The notes below the pieces were generated by a model. That model made no database searches. It was given only the letters and a program-made list of their open reading frames with translations, and was not told the DNA's origin. The position numbers and the translations under genes are program-made. A DNA stretch of 64,000 bases, from assembly GCF_003347205.1 (NCBI RefSeq), contig NZ_QQBJ01000015.1, positions 62,001 through 126,000 on the forward strand, read 5' to 3'. This stretch comes from Mycolicibacterium moriokaense. GTDB taxonomy: Bacteria > Actinomycetota > Actinomycetes > Mycobacteriales > Mycobacteriaceae. The number at the start of each line of letters is the position of its first letter. Position 1 is the first letter of the stretch. Positions 7,024-14,689 of the stretch are shown here, piece after piece.

Positions 7024-7116
7024 CCTGGGCAGTTGTGCCTTAGATGTGTTACGGACTGTGTTACGCCGTATTGGCCGTAGCGGGAACGGGGGCCTCTCGA
7101 CCCCCGTTCCCGCACG
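7024..7116. other. Probable attachment-site junction region
   Basis: This 93-bp gap joins the element to the host tRNA-Tyr gene. It holds two direct copies of TGTGTTACG (7045-7053 and 7057-7065), candidate integrase arm-binding sites, then the perfect terminator stem of the tRNA. The crossover core should be an identity block reaching into the tRNA 3' end, but the partner copy lies outside the window, so the exact border cannot be set. Confidence 0.5.
7080..7113 (-). terminator. Terminator hairpin of tRNA-Tyr
   Basis: Perfect 13-bp stem: 7080-7092 pairs with 7101-7113 around an 8-base loop. It starts four bases beyond the tRNA 3' end on the minus strand. There is no long T-run, as is usual for mycobacterial terminators. 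Confidence 0.75.
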
Positions 7117-7199
7117 TGGCAGGTGTTGGATTTGAACCAACGAAGGCTAACGCCGACGGATTTACAGTCCGCTCCCATTGGCCGCTCGGGCAACCTGCC
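7117..7199 (-). tRNA. tRNA-Tyr (anticodon GTA)
   Basis: Read on the minus strand from 7199: acceptor stem GGCAGGT pairs with ACCTGCC (7124-7118), followed by discriminator A at 7117. The anticodon loop contains CTGTAAA, giving GTA (Tyr). It has the long variable arm of a class II bacterial tRNA-Tyr and the T-loop GGTTCAAATCC. CCA is not encoded. Its 3' end faces the integrated element, and it is intact on the host side. Confidence 0.95.
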
Positions 7200-7213
7200 T
7201 TTGTGCGACTAGC

Positions 7214-7244
7214 AGGGTACAACGAGGACCGCTCCATCGCCCAA
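7214..7244 (-). promoter_or_regulatory. Probable tRNA-Tyr promoter
   Basis: On the minus strand, TACCCT (7219-7214) fits a -10 box 14 bases before the tRNA, with TTGGGC (7244-7239) as -35 at 19 bp spacing. The remaining bases up to 7353 show nothing else recognisable. Confidence 0.5.
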
Positions 7245-7353
7245 ACCGGCCGCCGAGCACACCGTCACACCAGCCTATTTTGGCGTCGGGCGGCCGCGCT
7301 GAGGCCAGTAAGCTCATGTGAAGCAGCAACCCCGGCTGACGGAGAGGACGGCG

Positions 7354-7683
7354 ATGGCCGACACCGTGCGCGTCCATCCCGAACACCTTCTCGTATCGGC
7401 CGTCACCGCCGACATCCACGCCGACGACCTCCACCTGCAGCATGGCGCCGCCGACGCCCGCATCGAGTCGGCGCAAACGGGTATGCCCGCCATGGCCGCC
7501 GCGGCAATGAGCGTCAAGGTCGCCGAGTGGCAGGCCGTCACCGCCGCGCTCCGCGCGAACATCGGCGACCACGGCAACGCCCTTCGGGCCAGCGGCATCG
7601 CCTTCCACGACGCCGAGCTGGAGAACGCGCAGAGGCTCGACGCGCTCGCAGCCGAAGCGACGGATACCCCGATCGACCGCTAG
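7354..7683 (+). CDS. EspC-family ESX (type VII) secretion-associated protein
   Basis: 109 aa from ATG 7354, which has a GAGAGGA ribosome site; an upstream GTG frame at 7318 is less likely. 'VRVHPEHLLVSAVTADIHADDL' and the long helical remainder fit the EspC/DUF2580 family of small helical proteins, related in fold to WXG100 proteins and often exported by ESX systems. Three bases separate it from the DUF1023 hydrolase gene, its usual partner. No ESX core gene is in the window. Confidence 0.75.
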   Translation: MADTVRVHPEHLLVSAVTADIHADDLHLQHGAADARIESAQTGMPAMAAAAMSVKVAEWQAVTAALRANIGDHGNALRASGIAFHDAELENAQRLDALAAEATDTPIDR

Positions 7684-7686
7684 ACC

Positions 7687-9276
7687 GTGACCGTCTCGAT
7701 AGCCGAGATCGACGGCTGGCGCCCCGGCGACGTCCGCGAGGTGTTTCACGCCGCCCACAGCCGCGCCGACGCCGCACGCGAAGCCGCCAACGGGCTGGCG
7801 AGTCTGCCCGCCTTTGCGGACTGGGGCGGGCTGGCCGCGGAGGCGGCCCGCAACGCCAACGAGGCGATCAGGCGCGATCTCGACGCCCACGGCCGCGAGG
7901 CCCTCGCCGTCGCCAGGGCCGCCGACGTCGCCGCCGATTCGATGGAACACATTCAGGCTGAGCTGAAGACGCTGCGCCTGGAGGCGCAGATGTGGGGCGT
8001 CGCCATCGACCCCGTCGGCAGCACCGTCGTCCCGTCTGCCGAGACCATCGCCCCCGGACAGTTCTTCCTAGCTGTGTGTTCGCTTCAACCGAAGCTCGAC
8101 AAGCTGCTCGCCGAGGCCACTGCGACGGACCTACAGCTCGCCAACGCCATCAACATGGCCGACGGCGACATGCCCATCCCGAAAGTCGGTCCGCCCGTCG
8201 ACCCGACCGGGTTGACCCCCACCCAGATCGCCAACGACGAGAACCTCGCCCAGCTCAACCGCGAGAAGATCCGCACGCAGTCCGATGTCGACCATCTGGG
8301 CACCGGACCGGCGCGCGACGCCGCCGTCAAACGGATGGCCGAACTCAATGCGCTCACCGACGCGTTGTCGAAATCCCCCGATACCGAGACCTACCTCGCG
8401 CAACTCGACATCCCCGACGACTACACCAAGCCGGTGCACGCCGCGATCGCTCTCGGCAACCCCGACACCGCAACGAATGTCTCGGTGACGGTGCCCGGCG
8501 TCGGATCCACCACGAAGGACTCGCTGTCGTCCATGGTGGGCGAGGCGCAGAACCTGCGTCGCACCGCGCAGTTCCAGCTCGACCGCCTCGGCATCAAAGG
8601 GTCAGTGGCCACCGTTGCGTGGATGGGCTACGACCCGCCGGCTAACCCTCTCAACACGGGAAGCGCGCGCGACACCTGGATGACGATGACCGACGACCAG
8701 GCGCAGGCGGGCGCGACGAATCTGTCCCAGTATCTGACGCAGATTCACGACACCAACCCGAACGCCCATCTGACGCTGCTCGGGCATTCCTACGGATCGC
8801 TCACGTCGTCGCTGGCCCTGCAGCAGCTGCACTCGCAAGGTATCCACGCCGTCGACGACGCGGTGTTCTACGGCTCCCCCGGCCTGGAATTGTGGAACCC
8901 CATCAACGCCGACGGCGCGCTCGGCCTCGACGGGCAGGCGTACGTGATGCGGGCTCCCGGCGACTACATCACCGCCTACATCGCGCCGACGGCCGCGCTG
9001 CACGGTTGGGGCGCCGACCCTTACAGCGGCATCCTGCCCGAGTTGTCCTCGCAAGCGGGCGTCAGCCCCGACGGCGTCGCGCGGGCGGGCGCCTGGGAGC
9101 ACGCCGACTATCCGCGCGCCCCCGACGGCAGCACGCTGAACATGGCCGGCTACAACTTGGCGACGGTGGTCTCCGGCATCCCCCACATCCCGGGCGGCGC
9201 GGACAAACTGGTGATGGCCGACGTCGAAGCAATGAATCACTCGATGCCGCTGCCGTTCGTGGGAAGGCCGAAATGA
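7687..9276 (+). CDS. DUF1023 alpha/beta hydrolase with WXG-like N-terminus
   Basis: 529 aa, GTG start directly after the EspC-like gene. Residues 1-110 are helical with a 'DWGGLAAEAARNAN' turn like WXG100/PPE-type ESX substrates. The C-terminal half is the DUF1023 alpha/beta hydrolase, with nucleophile motif 'LLGHSYGSLTSSLAL' (GxSxG), 'YGSPGLELW' and the late His in 'HADYPRAPDGS'. Substrates of the family are unknown. With the upstream EspC-like gene it looks like an ESX-linked exported or envelope enzyme (inference). Confidence 0.8.
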   Translation: MTVSIAEIDGWRPGDVREVFHAAHSRADAAREAANGLASLPAFADWGGLAAEAARNANEAIRRDLDAHGREALAVARAADVAADSMEHIQAELKTLRLEAQMWGVAIDPVGSTVVPSAETIAPGQFFLAVCSLQPKLDKLLAEATATDLQLANAINMADGDMPIPKVGPPVDPTGLTPTQIANDENLAQLNREKIRTQSDVDHLGTGPARDAAVKRMAELNALTDALSKSPDTETYLAQLDIPDDYTKPVHAAIALGNPDTATNVSVTVPGVGSTTKDSLSSMVGEAQNLRRTAQFQLDRLGIKGSVATVAWMGYDPPANPLNTGSARDTWMTMTDDQAQAGATNLSQYLTQIHDTNPNAHLTLLGHSYGSLTSSLALQQLHSQGIHAVDDAVFYGSPGLELWNPINADGALGLDGQAYVMRAPGDYITAYIAPTAALHGWGADPYSGILPELSSQAGVSPDGVARAGAWEHADYPRAPDGSTLNMAGYNLATVVSGIPHIPGGADKLVMADVEAMNHSMPLPFVGRPK

Positions 9277-9821
9277 TGCCGATAGGAAAGCTCGCCGCCG
9301 CCGTCGTGGGCCTCGCCGTGGTCTGGCTGTCCGTGGTCGGCTGTGCCGGTTCGGGTTCCGGCGGCCCCAGCGAAACCACGCCCGATCGCGTCGGCGAACT
9401 CGAGGACACGCTGCGCACAAAGCCGCCTTTCGAGGCAGCCCGTGACCAGTACGCGTCGGCGATGCAACAGATGGCCGACCAGATCGCCGCCCTCGTGCCC
9501 GGCACCACCTGGCAGGTCAAAGAGGACGGATCCGCTGTCTGCGCAGGCGAATTGGCGTCAACGCACGGGGCGGCTGTCTACCACTACATCGTGTTCGACC
9601 ATCCCATTCCCGACGAGCTGTGGCCGCGCGCACTCGACATCGTCAAGACCGGCGCCGCCGGCTTCGGCGCCACCGACGTCCAGACGCTGGTCGACAAGCC
9701 TGGCGACAAGGACGTCGCGATCGTCGGGTCGGACGGCGTGAAGTTCGAGTTCGGCACGGCGGCGCAGACCGTGTTCTCGGGTACCTCGGACTGCCGGCTG
9801 CGGGCATCCGACACCCCCTGA
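9273..9821 (+). CDS. LppA/LppV-like lipoprotein
   Basis: 182 aa. The signal peptide ends in a lipobox 'LSVVGC' (Cys at about residue 24). The mature part, with '[22 protein letters not shown]' and '[22 protein letters not shown]', resembles mycobacterial lipoproteins of the LppA/LppV group (DUF4853). It overlaps the hydrolase stop (ATGA), so it is in the same operon as the EspC-like and DUF1023 genes. Envelope-attached; function unknown. Confidence 0.75.
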   Translation: MMPIGKLAAAVVGLAVVWLSVVGCAGSGSGGPSETTPDRVGELEDTLRTKPPFEAARDQYASAMQQMADQIAALVPGTTWQVKEDGSAVCAGELASTHGAAVYHYIVFDHPIPDELWPRALDIVKTGAAGFGATDVQTLVDKPGDKDVAIVGSDGVKFEFGTAAQTVFSGTSDCRLRASDTP

Positions 9822-9924
9822 GCCGACGCCGATCCACTCGGTATTTCCCGCCCCTATGTCCGTTGGGGCGCCGTGGGATAGTACTTACCAGCGTGCGAGC
9901 CACCAGCAGAGGAGGACGAATCCA

Positions 9925-10416
9925 ATGGCGGATTCAAGCTTCGACGTCGTCAGCAAGATCGACCGCCAAGAGGTCGACAACGCCCTCAACCAGGCCGCCA
10001 AGGAGTTGTCCACCCGTTACGACTTCCGCGGCACCGACACCAGCATCGCGTGGCAGGGCGAGGAGGCGATCACGATCACCTCGTCCACCGAGGAGCGGGT
10101 CAAGGCCGCCCTGGACGTGTTCAAGGAAAAACTCGTCCGCCGCGACATCTCGATGAAGGCGTTCGACGCGGGTGAACCGCAGGCCTCCGGCAAGACCTAC
10201 AAGCTCAGCGGGAGCCTCAAGCAGGGCATCGACAGCGAAAACGCCAAGAAGATCACCAAGCTGATCCGCGACGACGGCCCCAAGGGCGTCAAGACCCAGA
10301 TCCAGGGCGACGAGGTCCGCGTCAGCTCAAAGAAGCGCGACGACCTGCAGGCCGTCATCGCCATGTTGAAGAAAGCCGACCTCGACGTCGCGCTGCAGTT
10401 CGTCAACTACCGCTGA
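9925..10416 (+). CDS. yajQ: YajQ-family nucleotide-binding protein
   Basis: 163 aa from ATG 9925 with GAGGAGG upstream. It starts '[20 protein letters not shown]' and has the family's '[10 protein letters not shown]', '[31 protein letters not shown]' region and end '[10 protein letters not shown]'. Full length for YajQ/UPF0234. Members bind nucleotides, and some bind cyclic di-GMP and act on transcription. In M. tuberculosis the orthologue lies near gpdA1, as here. Confidence 0.92.
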   Translation: MADSSFDVVSKIDRQEVDNALNQAAKELSTRYDFRGTDTSIAWQGEEAITITSSTEERVKAALDVFKEKLVRRDISMKAFDAGEPQASGKTYKLSGSLKQGIDSENAKKITKLIRDDGPKGVKTQIQGDEVRVSSKKRDDLQAVIAMLKKADLDVALQFVNYR

Positions 10417-10687
10417 GAGCCCGCCACCCAATGTTCACTCACGGCGACGTGTGACCGATTTTCTCGCCATGGATGCACGCTCGGCGAACCCCGCCGCCAA
10501 CTGGTCGTTGACGCGCACGCCGTCCCGGCTGTCGTTCATGTTGCGGCACTCTGGGAACCGCACCCACCAGCGGCACCACCACGGTCATCCGACCCGATTC
10601 GCGGCGGCCGGCTGACTTCGCCGCAGAGGCCGACGCAGTTCGCCAACTACCAGTGAAACGGCCGGTGTCGGCAATACGCTCAAGGCC
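10417..10687. other. Intergenic gap with a copy of the yajQ 3' end
   Basis: 271 bp without a convincing gene. At 10635-10656 a 22-base stretch matches the last 22 bases of yajQ (10395-10416) at 19 positions, including the stop (QFVNYR versus QFANYQ). The rest shows no recognisable motif. It may be the scar of a local duplication followed by decay. Confidence 0.45.
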
Positions 10688-11713
10688 ATGGCACCTGCTC
10701 AACGCGAACCCAAAGTCGTCGTACTCGGTGGAGGCTCCTGGGGCACCACCGTGGCATCCATCTGCGCACGGCGCGGGCCGACGCTGCAGTGGGTCCGCTC
10801 GGAGGAGACCGCCGAGGACATCACCAAGAACCATCGCAACACCAAGTACCTCGGCGATGAGGTCGCGTTGGCGCCGACGCTGGAAGCCACCACCGACTTC
10901 TCCGAGGCCGCCGATTGCGCAGACGTCATCGTGATGGGCGTGCCGTCGCACGGATTCCGCAACGTGCTCACCGAGTTGGCCAAGGAATTGCGCCCGTGGG
11001 TGCCGGTCGTCTCGTTGGTGAAGGGCCTGGAGCAGGGCACGAACTACCGGATGAGCGAGATCGTCGACGAGGTGCTTCCCGGGCATCCGGCCGGCATCCT
11101 GGCCGGACCGAACATCGCGCGCGAGGTCGCCGAGGGCTACGCCGCAGCGGCCACGCTCGCGATGCCGGACCAGCATCTGGCCGCCAACCTGGCGAACCTG
11201 TTCCGTACCAAGCGCTTTCGGACCTACACCACCGACGATGTGGTCGGCGTAGAGATGGCGGGCGCGCTGAAGAACGTGTACGCGATCGCGGTCGGAATGG
11301 GTTACTCCCTCGGTATCGGCGAGAATACCCGCGCACTGGTGATCGCCCGAGCGCTGCGCGAGATGTCGCGGCTCGGCGAGGCGATGGGCGGGCACCGCGA
11401 CACCTTCGCCGGCCTCGCGGGAATGGGCGACCTGATCGTGACGTGTACCTCGCAGCGCAGCCGCAACCGCCATGTTGGCGAGCAGTTGGGTACGGGCAAG
11501 CCGATCAAGGAGATCATCGAGTCGATGAATCAGGTCGCCGAAGGGGTGAAGGCGGCGAGCGTGATCATGGAGTTCGCCGAGAAGTACGGGCTCAACATGC
11601 CGATCGCGCGCGAGGTCGACGGCGTGGTCAACCACGGCTCCACCGTCGAGCAGGCATATCGGGGTCTGGCCGCCGAAAAGCCCGGCCACGAGGTGCACGG
11701 TTCCGGATTCTGA
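10688..11713 (+). CDS. gpsA: NAD(P)-dependent glycerol-3-phosphate dehydrogenase
   Basis: 341 aa. Reduces dihydroxyacetone phosphate to sn-glycerol 3-phosphate for phospholipid synthesis in the cytosol. Rossmann motif 'VVLGGGSWGTTVASICARRG' at residues 10-29, 'SLVKGLEQG', 'ILAGPNIAREVAEG', and the catalytic-domain Lys in 'EMAGALKNVYAIAVG'. Full length. Orthologue of M. tuberculosis gpdA1, which sits in the same neighbourhood next to yajQ. Confidence 0.95.
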   Translation: MAPAQREPKVVVLGGGSWGTTVASICARRGPTLQWVRSEETAEDITKNHRNTKYLGDEVALAPTLEATTDFSEAADCADVIVMGVPSHGFRNVLTELAKELRPWVPVVSLVKGLEQGTNYRMSEIVDEVLPGHPAGILAGPNIAREVAEGYAAAATLAMPDQHLAANLANLFRTKRFRTYTTDDVVGVEMAGALKNVYAIAVGMGYSLGIGENTRALVIARALREMSRLGEAMGGHRDTFAGLAGMGDLIVTCTSQRSRNRHVGEQLGTGKPIKEIIESMNQVAEGVKAASVIMEFAEKYGLNMPIAREVDGVVNHGSTVEQAYRGLAAEKPGHEVHGSGF

Positions 11714-11791
11714 GCCCGCCGACCTGAGGATTTCCCAGTAAAGAGCGCGTTTCGGTTGCAGGGGGGCGCACATCGTGGGGATGATGTAGTC

Positions 11792-12301
11792 GTGGCTCCA
11801 ACCAGCCGGGCCCAGGTGGACCAGTTTGACGAAACGCTCGCCGGTCAGACCGAAGCAGTGTTGGAGGCTTCCCGCGCGCTGGTAGCAGTCGCTGCGGCGT
11901 CGATCGCCGGGGTCGCCGATGTGGTCACCGTGCCGCAGTTTCGGGTTCTGGTGATGGTCTACACCCGCGGTCCGCTGAACCTGGCCGCCGTCGCCGACGA
12001 TCTGAACGTCAACCCGTCCAACGCAAGTCGCACCTGCGACAAGCTGATCAGGGCCGGTCTGCTCGATCGGGGTGTGTCACCGCACGATCGGCGCCACATC
12101 GTCTTGACGCTGACGCTTGCGGGGCGGCGGTTGGTCGAGAAGGTCACCGCGCGGCGACGGTCGGCCATCGAGAACGTGCTGCAAGCCATGTCGCCCGACC
12201 AGCGTGACGCCCTCGCCAAGTCGATGTCCGAGTTCGCCGCCGCCGCGGGCGAGGCGGTCGACGACCGGATGCTCGCGCTTCTCTGGCCACCGACCCACTG
12301 A
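11792..12301 (+). CDS. MarR-family transcriptional regulator
   Basis: 169 aa from GTG 11792, chosen because GGGGA lies at good distance; an in-frame TTG at 11756 would add 12 residues. The winged helix is clear: 'FRVLVMVYTRGPLNLAAVADDLNVNPSNASRTCDKLIRAGLL' with wing 'DRRHIVLTLTLAGRRLVE'. It probably binds the paired TTGC-N6-GCAA sites that follow at 12361-12391 and controls the next gene (inference). Confidence 0.85.
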   Translation: MAPTSRAQVDQFDETLAGQTEAVLEASRALVAVAAASIAGVADVVTVPQFRVLVMVYTRGPLNLAAVADDLNVNPSNASRTCDKLIRAGLLDRGVSPHDRRHIVLTLTLAGRRLVEKVTARRRSAIENVLQAMSPDQRDALAKSMSEFAAAAGEAVDDRMLALLWPPTH

Positions 12302-12360
12302 TCGACGCACCGGTCGCGAGCGCCGTCGGCGGTTCCCGGCGAGAGTAGGGTTGAAAGTCA

Positions 12361-12391
12361 TTGCGGGCACGCAAGGATTGCATGCGCGCAA
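12361..12391. promoter_or_regulatory. Two TTGC-N6-GCAA inverted repeats (candidate MarR operators)
   Basis: Sites at 12361-12374 and 12378-12391, both preceded by A, spaced 17 bp start to start. They lie between the MarR gene and the downstream reductase start, after a possible -10 (TAGGGT at 12346-12351). Binding by the adjacent MarR protein is inferred. Confidence 0.55.
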
Positions 12392-12418
12392 ATGCTGAGG
12401 TCAGAGAGGGGCACATCG

Positions 12419-12925
12419 ATGCCGCGCACGTCGCAGTTCACCGAGGCCGCCTCTGCGGCGCTGAGCGGACTGGCGGCCCGCGCGCTGCGGTCACGCCTGC
12501 TGATGCGCTCGCCGATCTGGCTGTATCGGGCGCGACTCGGCTTTCTGCTCGGCGACCGGTTGCTGTTGCTCGAACACACCGGACGCAAATCGGGACTGCC
12601 GCGGCACACGGTGCTCGAGGTGATGGGCCATCCCGCGCCGGGCGTGTACAACGTGGCATCCGGGTTCGGCGCCCGCGCTCAGTGGTTCCGCAACGTCGCG
12701 GCCAACCCTGACGTCAAGGTGTCGGTCGGAACGCACGTGTCGGTACCCGCGGATGCGCGGACCCTTACCCAGGATGAGGCCGACGCGACCCTGGCCAGCT
12801 ACGTGGCCCAGCACCGCCGCGCCTGGGAGACCATGAAGCCCGCGCTCGAATCCACACTGGGAGAAGAGATCACCGCGAAGCACACGCCACTTCCGATTCT
12901 CGAATTGGCGCTGCGCCAGTCCTGA
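12419..12925 (+). CDS. F420-dependent nitroreductase-family protein (DUF385)
   Basis: 168 aa from ATG 12419 with AGAGAGGGG upstream. Motifs of the deazaflavin (Ddn-like) family: 'LLLLEHTGRKSGLPRHTVLEVM' and 'NVASGFGARAQWFRNVAANPDVKVSVG', which form the F420-binding split barrel. The family includes quinone and nitro-compound reductases using F420H2 in mycobacteria. Likely controlled by the MarR protein encoded just upstream. Substrate unknown. Confidence 0.82.
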   Translation: MPRTSQFTEAASAALSGLAARALRSRLLMRSPIWLYRARLGFLLGDRLLLLEHTGRKSGLPRHTVLEVMGHPAPGVYNVASGFGARAQWFRNVAANPDVKVSVGTHVSVPADARTLTQDEADATLASYVAQHRRAWETMKPALESTLGEEITAKHTPLPILELALRQS

Positions 12926-12936
12926 GCGATCAGAGC

Positions 12937-13374
12937 ATGCGATTGAAATCTGCGCGCTTCGCTGTGGCGGCGGCCCTCGCTGCACTCGGGCTGAGCGCCA
13001 CGGCGTGCTCGCACGGGGTGCAGGCGACGGCGATGGATCCGCACGCGGCGCCTGCGGCGATCCAGGTGTCGACGGCTCGCAGCCTGATCGACGCGCTCGC
13101 CAAGAGCGGCTTCGAGGTGCCACATCCCCTCGACACCACCAAGCAGGTCTGTCAACGGCTCGGCTGCCTGCAGTCGATTGTCTGCGACACCCTGCGAATC
13201 ACGTCGTTCCCGACGTCCGCGCTGGCGCGCAGATCGGCCCTGCCAGGGGTGGACTCTCAGATGGACAGGTTCGTGGTCAGGTTCGCGCCGCCGATGACCG
13301 AGAACGAGAGGGCCCGGTACTGGCACCGCATCCGGGAACTCATCGCCGAGGGCGAACCCGAATCGCAACGCTGA
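12937..13374 (+). CDS. Lipoprotein, paralogue of the 38919-39350 protein
   Basis: 145 aa. Signal peptide with lipobox 'LSATAC' (Cys about residue 24). The mature part shares a pattern with the lipoprotein at 38919-39350: 'SLIDALAKSGFEVPHPLDTT', a C-x4-C pair, 'LRITSFPTSALARR', and 'QMDRFVVRFAPPMTENERARY'. Function unknown; envelope-attached. Its TGA stop abuts the convergent gene's stop within TGATCA. Confidence 0.65.
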   Translation: MRLKSARFAVAAALAALGLSATACSHGVQATAMDPHAAPAAIQVSTARSLIDALAKSGFEVPHPLDTTKQVCQRLGCLQSIVCDTLRITSFPTSALARRSALPGVDSQMDRFVVRFAPPMTENERARYWHRIRELIAEGEPESQR

Positions 13375-13908
13375 TCAGTTGAAGTACGGGTTCGTGCCCT
13401 CGGGCCGGTCGACCATCGGATTGACCTCACCCACGATGAAGCTGCCCGCGGGGCTGATCACGAAGCCCGCCTGGTTGCGGCTGTCGACGCACGTGGTCAG
13501 CGAGCCGTCGGTGCCGCAACTCAGTGTCTGGAACGACAGCCGCGAGTTGGCCGGCAGAGGCTTGATGTCACCGGCGCCGGCGAACGGGTTGCCCGCCGCG
13601 TTGGAGAACACGGGCACCCCGCCCATCGCGCCGCTGACCAGGTTCGCACCTTCCGGCGCGCCCGGGATGGCCCCGCTGCAGCCGTAGCCGCCGGACCGCT
13701 GCACCATGCAGGTCAGCCCGTCGGGAGTGGTGAACGCGTAGGCGGCGTCGCCGAGGACCGCGAACTCCGACGGCTTGACCGGCGCGTAGGCGTTCACGTT
13801 GGGAGGCGGCGGTGGCGGTGGCGGCTCGCTCGGATCCGCCGCGGCGATCCCCGGCGCCGCGATGACGGCAGCCGCCGCCGCGCCCAGGAGGAACGTTCTG
13901 CTCAGCAT
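13375..13908 (-). CDS. Secreted proline-rich mycobacterial protein
   Basis: 177 aa. Sec signal peptide ending 'GIAAADPSE', a run of eight prolines, then a globular domain with two probable disulphides (Cys in 'LTCMVQRSGGYGCSGAIPGAP' and 'LSCGTDGSLTTCVDSRNQAGF'). A -10-like TAGGCT lies on the minus strand at 13921-13916. Typical of exported mycobacterial proteins of unknown function. Confidence 0.7.
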   Translation of the reverse strand: MLSRTFLLGAAAAAVIAAPGIAAADPSEPPPPPPPPNVNAYAPVKPSEFAVLGDAAYAFTTPDGLTCMVQRSGGYGCSGAIPGAPEGANLVSGAMGGVPVFSNAAGNPFAGAGDIKPLPANSRLSFQTLSCGTDGSLTTCVDSRNQAGFVISPAGSFIVGEVNPMVDRPEGTNPYFN

Positions 13909-13993
13909 CGACCCAGCCTATGTGGTGCAGAAGTGAATGGCAGAGGTTCCCCCGAACGGCGGGGTGCCCGCACCGCTGGCCGCAGGGCGACAG

Positions 13994-14689
13994 TTACATC
14001 TCCTCCTTGATCCCCCGCCGGATCAGCCACACATTCGCAGGCCACGCCGTCGCGAAGCCGATGATCATGCCGACCTGCATCAGGAACCAGTACACGGCGC
14101 TGTTCGGACGCAGCGGCTCCGACGGGAAGAACACGAAGGCCATCAGCGCCATCCAGCCGAACAACCCGACCTCGAAGGCGGTCAGCGACAGCACATCGGC
14201 CTTCGCGGCAGCCATCAGGCCCTTGCGTGGCCCGAGACCACGCATCGGCGCGATCGCGAAATACTGGAACAGAATGCCGAGTGCGAGCGCGGCGATGTAA
14301 TCCCCGATCATCTCCGGCCAGAGCGCCCGGCCCAGCAGTTCGATGGCCAGCAGGAAGACGGCCGTCTCGGCGATGATGTCGCCCAGGGTGCAGCCCGCCC
14401 CGCAGTGGCTGACGCCGATGGCCGTGGTGGCCCAGCCCGGCTTGTCCGGAGGCTGCTGTAAGTCCCTATCCTCGAGCCACTTCGCGCTGTTCGGTCTGCC
14501 GAACCGGAAATACATCCAGACCGCGAGCGGACCGAAGTACAGCGCCGTCACGGGCCAGACGGCTTCCATGATCGTCATCCGCTGGCGGTAGCCCCGACCG
14601 TAGATGTCGATGAGGATCACCGCCGCGGAGACGAACGCGACGGCCAAAGCCACCCATGACAGGACGACCAACCACGTCGACGGCATCAA
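13994..14689 (-). CDS. DUF4396 membrane protein
   Basis: 231 aa, several membrane helices. Central motif 'GVSHCGAGCTLGDIIAE' (about residues 92-108) with His and two Cys inside a helix is the family signature, suggesting metal or redox binding in the membrane; that reading is inference. Overlaps the start side of its neighbour by four bases (14686-14689), so it is translated with the sugar transporter upstream on the minus strand. Confidence 0.75.
   Translation of the reverse strand: MMPSTWLVVLSWVALAVAFVSAAVILIDIYGRGYRQRMTIMEAVWPVTALYFGPLAVWMYFRFGRPNSAKWLEDRDLQQPPDKPGWATTAIGVSHCGAGCTLGDIIAETAVFLLAIELLGRALWPEMIGDYIAALALGILFQYFAIAPMRGLGPRKGLMAAAKADVLSLTAFEVGLFGWMALMAFVFFPSEPLRPNSAVYWFLMQVGMIIGFATAWPANVWLIRRGIKEEM

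Noticed and set aside
10439-11773. Long minus-strand open frame (444 codons) opposite gpsA
   Set aside because: Antisense shadow of gpsA codon bias; composition is not protein-like.
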